A DNA stretch of 9,624 nucleotides from Clostridia bacterium (GTDB lineage Bacteria; Bacillota_A; Clostridia; Oscillospirales; Acutalibacteraceae), in assembly GCA_009930155.1 (NCBI GenBank), contig RZYX01000070.1, positions 1 to 9,624 of the forward strand, written 5' to 3'. Position numbers and translations under genes: made by a program. Positions within the stretch are counted from its first letter, which is position 1; each line of letters opens with the position of its first letter. Positions 6,810-9,624 of the stretch are shown piece by piece. Below the pieces are notes generated by a model. That model was not told where the DNA came from, did not search any database, and saw only the letters and a list, made by a program, of their open reading frames with translations.

Positions 6810-7274
6810 ATTTAATTTGCTTTTAATACTATCGATACAAGAATATACAAAAAATCTTAAGGTAAAAAATCAGGAGAGAATAGTTTATATAAAATGATTT
6901 TTAAAAAAATAGTTATCCCATGATTTTTTCCTTTCAGAAGCATTACTTATATTTGTGTATCCACACAAACAACTACCTCAAGTCTTCTTTGTATTTCTTT
7001 TTATATTATAATTGATTTTTTAACCTAAGTTAAATTAAAGCTATTCTTATGCCCGTATTCAAAAAAAACAACTGTAATACATTTATATTGAAATCAAAAA
7101 AAACCATAACCCCTCATAGATCAAATAAAATGAATTTCATTACTTACTGTCTTGAAAAAACATAATATATTATTCCCATAATAATAATCGGGGAAATTGG
7201 GGGTTTATCACTATAATGCATATGCCATATTATAATCGAGATTCACAGCGTAACAACTATTAATAAATACTATT
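6810..7274. other. AT-rich divergent intergenic region
   Basis: This 465-bp region separates the minus-strand metallopeptidase-like gene from the plus-strand secreted protein, so both promoters should lie here. It contains many A and T runs. The plus-strand -7 box with an overlapping inverted repeat at 6948-6969 is listed separately. A lysine-rich 38-codon frame (7049-7165, starting MPVFKKNNCNTF) is present but has no visible promoter or homology and is probably chance. No tRNA, riboswitch or other RNA was recognised. Confidence 0.5.
6948..6969 (+). promoter_or_regulatory. Candidate -7 box overlapped by an inverted repeat
   Basis: TATATTTG at 6948-6955 matches TAnnTTTG exactly. It overlaps a perfect inverted repeat, TTTGTGT at 6952-6958 and ACACAAA at 6963-6969, with ATCC between. 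The repeat could be an operator across the transcription start or an RNA hairpin at the 5' end of the transcript. T-rich sequence about 20 bases upstream could stand in for the -33 box. The nearest plus-strand gene starts about 300 bases downstream, which is a long leader, so assignment to that gene is uncertain. Confidence 0.3.
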
Positions 7275-7820
7275 ATGAAATCTTTATTGTTATTACTTGC
7301 TTTATTAATGTTATATACATTTTCCATTTCTCAAAATGTTAGAATTGACGATACTTTATCAATTGACAGAAAAATCGTAGAATTTTTACGGGATACATCT
7401 GAAACATATTCAACCACTACTTTAAAGAAGAAGAAAATTGAAAGTGATTCAATAAAACCCACCTACAGTTTAAATGATTATTATGACATCATTGATACAA
7501 TTAACCATGTGGATCGTATTGGAAAATTTAATCGTGGATCTCAGATAATGAGGATTTATAATATCGAGAAAGTAATGGATTCACTTAAGTCAGATAGAAT
7601 TGTTTTTGAGGAAAATCATTATTCCATTTCCTCTCTGGTGGATAATAATCATGAATACATTGATTTTTCAAAAGAGGTTGATTGTTATTTGGTAAAAGCT
7701 GATTCATATGAAAAAGAGTGTAAGAAGATCCCCTTTGTTATATATTATTGGGAGTTTGATGAATTTCCGGGCTCAATTAATCTTATTGTATTGAAAGGAC
7801 GTGATAATTGTTATTGGTAA
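7275..7820 (+). CDS. Secreted protein of unknown function
   Basis: This 181-residue protein begins with a clear signal peptide: MKSLLLLLALLMLYTFSIS, with likely cleavage before or after Q20. The mature part starts NVRIDDTLSID. There is no Cys at the cleavage site, so it is not a lipoprotein, and no further membrane span is visible. The mature chain is rich in Asp, Lys, Tyr and Ile, with a lysine patch at 51-54 (KKKK) and a C-terminal part that looks like beta strands (IPFVIYYWEFDEF, then INLIVLKG). Cysteines at 137, 149 and 179 could allow a disulfide. I recognise no domain. It is likely periplasmic or exported. The ATG at 7275 is chosen because the signal peptide starts there. It stands alone, divergent from the metallopeptidase-like gene, and base composition is AT-rich like the surrounding accessory DNA. 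Confidence 0.75.
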   Translation: MKSLLLLLALLMLYTFSISQNVRIDDTLSIDRKIVEFLRDTSETYSTTTLKKKKIESDSIKPTYSLNDYYDIIDTINHVDRIGKFNRGSQIMRIYNIEKVMDSLKSDRIVFEENHYSISSLVDNNHEYIDFSKEVDCYLVKADSYEKECKKIPFVIYYWEFDEFPGSINLIVLKGRDNCYW

Positions 7821-8127
7821 TGATCTGTAATGAGTAAATGAAAAGTAAAACTTGAAAAAACTATATATATATATTAACTTTACACAAAATTCGTTCAATA
7901 ATTTTAGACGTTAAACAATTTGATGTGAAGTTCATTGATAATTGTAAGAATTGCAAATCTTTTGATTAGGGAACAAGTTATTATATAGATAAAACCGTAC
8001 TAAAGAAATTCCATTATTGAGTCCCCCTCCGAAAAGTCAAAAGGCAGGAACGATAATTAATTCCAAAATATTTGTAGTTATAAACAGACTATCGTTAATA
8101 ACTTAATTAGTTAATACTATTATTTTT
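7821..8127. other. AT-rich gap before the IS4-family element
   Basis: No credible gene lies here. There is a TA dinucleotide run at 7862-7874. A short frame with no canonical start ends in NCKNCKSFD at about 7969 and may be a remnant or chance. At about 8020-8056 a patch with a more GC-rich character (GAGTCCCCCTCCGAAAAGTC) stands out from the AT-rich surroundings and looks like an insertion-sequence end; see the finding on nesting. No intrinsic terminator for the upstream secreted-protein gene was found. Confidence 0.45.
8119..8127 (+). repeat. Left copy of the IS4-element target duplication
   Basis: ATTATTTTT here is repeated at 9526-9534, and the two copies directly flank the outermost bases of the inverted ends. 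Nine bases lies within or near the range usual for the IS4 family. The sequence is low-complexity, so a chance match is possible, but the exact placement on both sides supports a true duplication. Confidence 0.6.
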
Positions 8128-8145
8128 CATTAGTGTCCGGTAAAA
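8128..8145 (+). repeat. Left terminal inverted repeat of the IS4-family element
   Basis: CATTAGTGTCCGGTAAAA matches the reverse complement of the right end, CACTGTTGTCCGGTAAAA, at 15 of 18 positions. The inner twelve bases, TGTCCGGTAAAA, are identical. A copy of the right end's outermost nine bases (CACTGTTGT) also occurs just inside the left end at 8154-8162, which may be coincidence. Confidence 0.75.
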
Positions 8146-8231
8146 CTACAAGGCACTGTTGTTGGAATTTTAATCGCCTCATAAACAGACATTTAAAATT
8201 GAAAAAATGTGGGATTTAAAAAGTAAGCCCG

Positions 8232-9431
8232 TCAAAATAGAGATGGTTGAAGTAAATCTTCATATGTTTTTTGCCAATCTTGATCTGGTCTTTCAAGGAA
8301 TCTCAACAAGTGTATATAATTGAACAGATGAATCTTGCAAAAACTAACAAGATTTGAAAAAGCCCATTGCCTGGTAAGAGATTTTTGAATAACAGTCATT
8401 AGTAGATTTGCAATTAAAGCACAGTAAATCTGTATCTTGATAGCATTCTCATTATCACCCAAAAAGTACTTTAACGGGAAGTTTTGCTTCAGTTGTTTGA
8501 ATAATAGTTCTATTTGCCAACGAAGTTTATAGATTGCCGCTACCAGATCAGCTCTCATTTCATAGAGATTAGTCAGGAACTCAAATCTTCGTTTTAAGTT
8601 TCTATCATAAAATTGTATTCTTCTTAATGTAAGCTTGCGTTGGGTATCGTTTTCTATAACAGTCACTTCTATAAGTTCATCAACCTCAATTCCACTATGG
8701 ATAAACCCCTGAACCTCATTCTTCTGAGTAACTTCATATACAGCGTTGTCCTTGATTCTTGTCACAAATCCAGTATCATTCTGGGTAAATAACTCAAATG
8801 CTTTATAATCATTGTATCCCTTATCAAAAACATAAATCGTATTGGAATCTAGTTTGAGTTTATCCAGCAACATATGATCGTGAGTAGCTGCACTTGAAAA
8901 CCATACCATCCTGGGTACAGCTTCATCCACATTAATTACGGTATGGAGCTTTATTCCTCCCTTCCTTTTGCCGTTTTGTGGATTCCGTCCAACACATTTC
9001 AAAATATCTTTAAATAAACTGATGGTTGTACTATCAATAATTTCTATTTGCTTGTTTATGACGTCTTTAATTCTGCTGTCCGAGATATAATGACCATACT
9101 TCTTAAGAAGTTCATTATATATGTTTCCAAAAACATCTGCATCCCGACGTTTATTTGCGTCTGAAAGTGTACTTTTCTTAGGTATGTGGTTCAATTGAAA
9201 ATGTTTGGTTTTGCCTGATAATCCAAGCATTGCACCGCTTACTTCACGTAATGAAGTACATTTTGCGAAGGAACAGAAAAGCATACTGATAAGGTGATCT
9301 TTAGTCGTAAACTTCTTAACATAGCGATCAGATTGATGCCGAAATGCACTTTTTGAAATGATTTTTGAATCTATTAAAGAAATCAGCTGTCCGAAAACCG
9401 ATGTACCAAAAAAATGTGTAGTTTTATCCAT
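8232..9431 (-). CDS. IS4-family DDE transposase
   Basis: From the ATG at 9431 this is 399 residues, starting MDKTTHFFGTSVFGQLISLI, the usual beginning of this transposase group (N-terminal DUF4372-like region followed by the DDE domain). An upstream in-frame ATG at 9494 would add 21 residues, but these come from the leader hairpin and do not look like coding sequence. In the 399-residue numbering the catalytic triad is D133 (IIDSTTI), D203 (VFDKGYND) and E308. The glutamate lies in a perfect Y-x2-R-x3-E-x6-K signature, YKLRWQIELLFKQLK. It catalyses excision and insertion of its own element. No frameshift or internal stop is present, so the enzyme could be active. Confidence 0.92.
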   Translation of the reverse strand: MDKTTHFFGTSVFGQLISLIDSKIISKSAFRHQSDRYVKKFTTKDHLISMLFCSFAKCTSLREVSGAMLGLSGKTKHFQLNHIPKKSTLSDANKRRDADVFGNIYNELLKKYGHYISDSRIKDVINKQIEIIDSTTISLFKDILKCVGRNPQNGKRKGGIKLHTVINVDEAVPRMVWFSSAATHDHMLLDKLKLDSNTIYVFDKGYNDYKAFELFTQNDTGFVTRIKDNAVYEVTQKNEVQGFIHSGIEVDELIEVTVIENDTQRKLTLRRIQFYDRNLKRRFEFLTNLYEMRADLVAAIYKLRWQIELLFKQLKQNFPLKYFLGDNENAIKIQIYCALIANLLMTVIQKSLTRQWAFSNLVSFCKIHLFNYIHLLRFLERPDQDWQKTYEDLLQPSLF

Positions 9432-9455
9432 GTAGTTAAAGTTTTGTGGTAAAAA

Positions 9456-9463
9456 CAAAACTA
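9456..9463 (-). promoter_or_regulatory. Candidate -7 box of the IS4-element transposase
   Basis: On the minus strand this reads TAGTTTTG, an exact TAnnTTTG match, 24 bases before the ATG at 9431. It lies just downstream of the leader hairpin in the direction of transcription. A start here would therefore make a transposase mRNA that lacks the hairpin. The -33 region would fall inside the hairpin sequence and shows no good TTTG match. Confidence 0.45.
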
Positions 9464-9468
9464 CAAAA

Positions 9469-9503
9469 AAGAGTTGGGTTGACCTTCGGGTCACCCTTCT
9501 CTT
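9469..9503 (-). terminator. Terminator-like hairpin in the transposase leader
   Basis: Read on the minus strand, AAGAG-AA-GGGTGACC forms a stem with GGTCA-A-CCC-AA-CTCTT around a CGAA loop. The stem has 16 base pairs with one bulged A and an internal AA/AA loop, and is followed by TTTTG. On the plus strand the same hairpin is followed by AATTTTTT, so it may work in both directions. It sits between the right end of the element and the transposase promoter box, where it would stop transcripts entering from outside before they reach the transposase gene. Confidence 0.65.
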
Positions 9504-9507
9504 AATT

Positions 9508-9525
9508 TTTTACCGGACAACAGTG
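9508..9525 (-). repeat. Right terminal inverted repeat of the IS4-family element
   Basis: On the minus strand the end reads CACTGTTGTCCGGTAAAA and pairs with the left end at 15 of 18 positions. The base following it on the plus strand begins the second copy of the 9-bp target repeat. Confidence 0.75.
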
Positions 9526-9534
9526 ATTATTTTT
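9526..9534 (+). repeat. Right copy of the IS4-element target duplication
   Basis: ATTATTTTT directly follows the right end and repeats 8119-8127. One further T follows here but not on the left, so the match stops at nine bases. Confidence 0.6.
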
Positions 9535-9537
9535 TGT

Positions 9538-9545
9538 TAAATTTG
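9538..9545 (+). promoter_or_regulatory. Candidate -7 box of the gene starting at 9570
   Basis: TAAATTTG matches TAnnTTTG exactly, 24 bases before the ATG at 9570. The position where a -33 box would be expected falls at the right end of the IS4-family element, so the insertion may have replaced the original upstream promoter half. No good TTTG is seen at the expected distance. Confidence 0.4.
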
Positions 9546-9569
9546 TTTTTTAATCAGTAAAGCAATATT

Positions 9570-9624
9570 ATGTTTAAAAAATCTAACAAAGATCCGCAAT
9601 TAGATGTATTTTCTAGTATTACTA
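9570..9624 (+). CDS. Start of a further gene, probably a transposase
   Basis: Only the first 18 codons fall in the window: MFKKSNKDPQLDVFSSIT. The pattern MFKK...LD(I/V)FSS resembles, from memory, the beginning of a group of Bacteroidota transposases (IS1182-like). This is a recollection of style, not an alignment. The frame is open to the window edge and follows a good -7 box at a sensible distance. If correct, it would be the third insertion-sequence transposase in the window. It could equally be an unrelated cytoplasmic protein. Confidence 0.5.
   Translation, partial: MFKKSNKDPQLDVFSSIT

Larger units (their letters stand above)
8128..9525 (-). mobile_element. Complete IS4-family insertion sequence, 1398 bp
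   Basis: The element is bounded by imperfect inverted repeats (8128-8145 and 9508-9525) and flanked by the 9-bp repeat ATTATTTTT. It carries one intact transposase gene on the minus strand, with about 100 bases of noncoding sequence between the stop codon and the left end. The leader between the right end and the transposase start holds a strong hairpin and a -7 promoter box. Length, single-gene layout and transposase type agree with the IS4 family. It appears complete, and nothing in its sequence suggests inactivation. Confidence 0.85.

Noticed and set aside
7049..7165. 38-codon lysine-rich open frame in the divergent intergenic region
   Set aside because: It has no promoter, no ribosome-binding feature and low-complexity composition expected from A-rich DNA.
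7862..7883. TA run followed by TAACTTTA as a possible promoter
   Set aside because: It differs from TAnnTTTG at the last base, has no plausible gene downstream, and AT-rich DNA gives such matches often.
1601..9496. The 9-mer GGGTGACCC at 1601-1609 and its reverse complement at 9488-9496, one in each insertion sequence
   Set aside because: It is short and nearly palindromic, and occurs at functionally different places (a transposase stop codon and a leader hairpin), so shared origin is not supported.

Overview
The window looks like a chromosomal segment from a Bacteroidota (Bacteroidetes) bacterium. The evidence is an MnmA with an enlarged middle region, a secreted FISUMP-domain protein, several matches to the Bacteroidota promoter -7 box (TAnnTTTG), almost no Shine-Dalgarno sequences, and two insertion sequences of types common in that phylum. 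This is inferred from family knowledge and no search was run.

Layout, left to right. (1) Positions 1-74 hold the last codons of an unidentified gene that stops where an IS1634-type insertion sequence begins. (2) That element, about 81-1614, carries one DDE transposase. Its N-terminal homology appears to start upstream of the first ATG, without a canonical start codon. (3) A conserved, more GC-balanced block follows: mnmA on the plus strand (tRNA 2-thiouridylase), meeting tail to tail with a secreted FISUMP-domain protein on the minus strand, then fhs on the minus strand (formate-tetrahydrofolate ligase). A clear terminator after fhs lies directly beside the promoter of the FISUMP gene. (4) From about 5736 to 8127 the DNA is visibly AT-rich and accessory. 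It has a minus-strand 245-residue protein that resembles a zinc metallopeptidase but reads HQLGH where HExxH is expected, a divergent plus-strand 181-residue secreted protein of unknown function, and three gene-poor stretches. (5) An apparently complete IS4-family element occupies 8128-9525, with imperfect inverted ends, a 9-bp target duplication, and a strong terminator-like hairpin in the transposase leader. (6) The first 18 codons of another gene begin at 9570, probably a further transposase, so the IS4 element may sit in the 5' region of a third insertion sequence.

mnmA and fhs are separate housekeeping genes (tRNA wobble modification and one-carbon metabolism) and are not in one operon. 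I see no defence cassette, CRISPR array, tRNA or rRNA. The least explained parts are the divergent 245-aa/181-aa pair, the leader terminator of the IS4 element, and the apparent nesting of insertion sequences at the right edge. Nothing here shows that a new multi-gene system is present.
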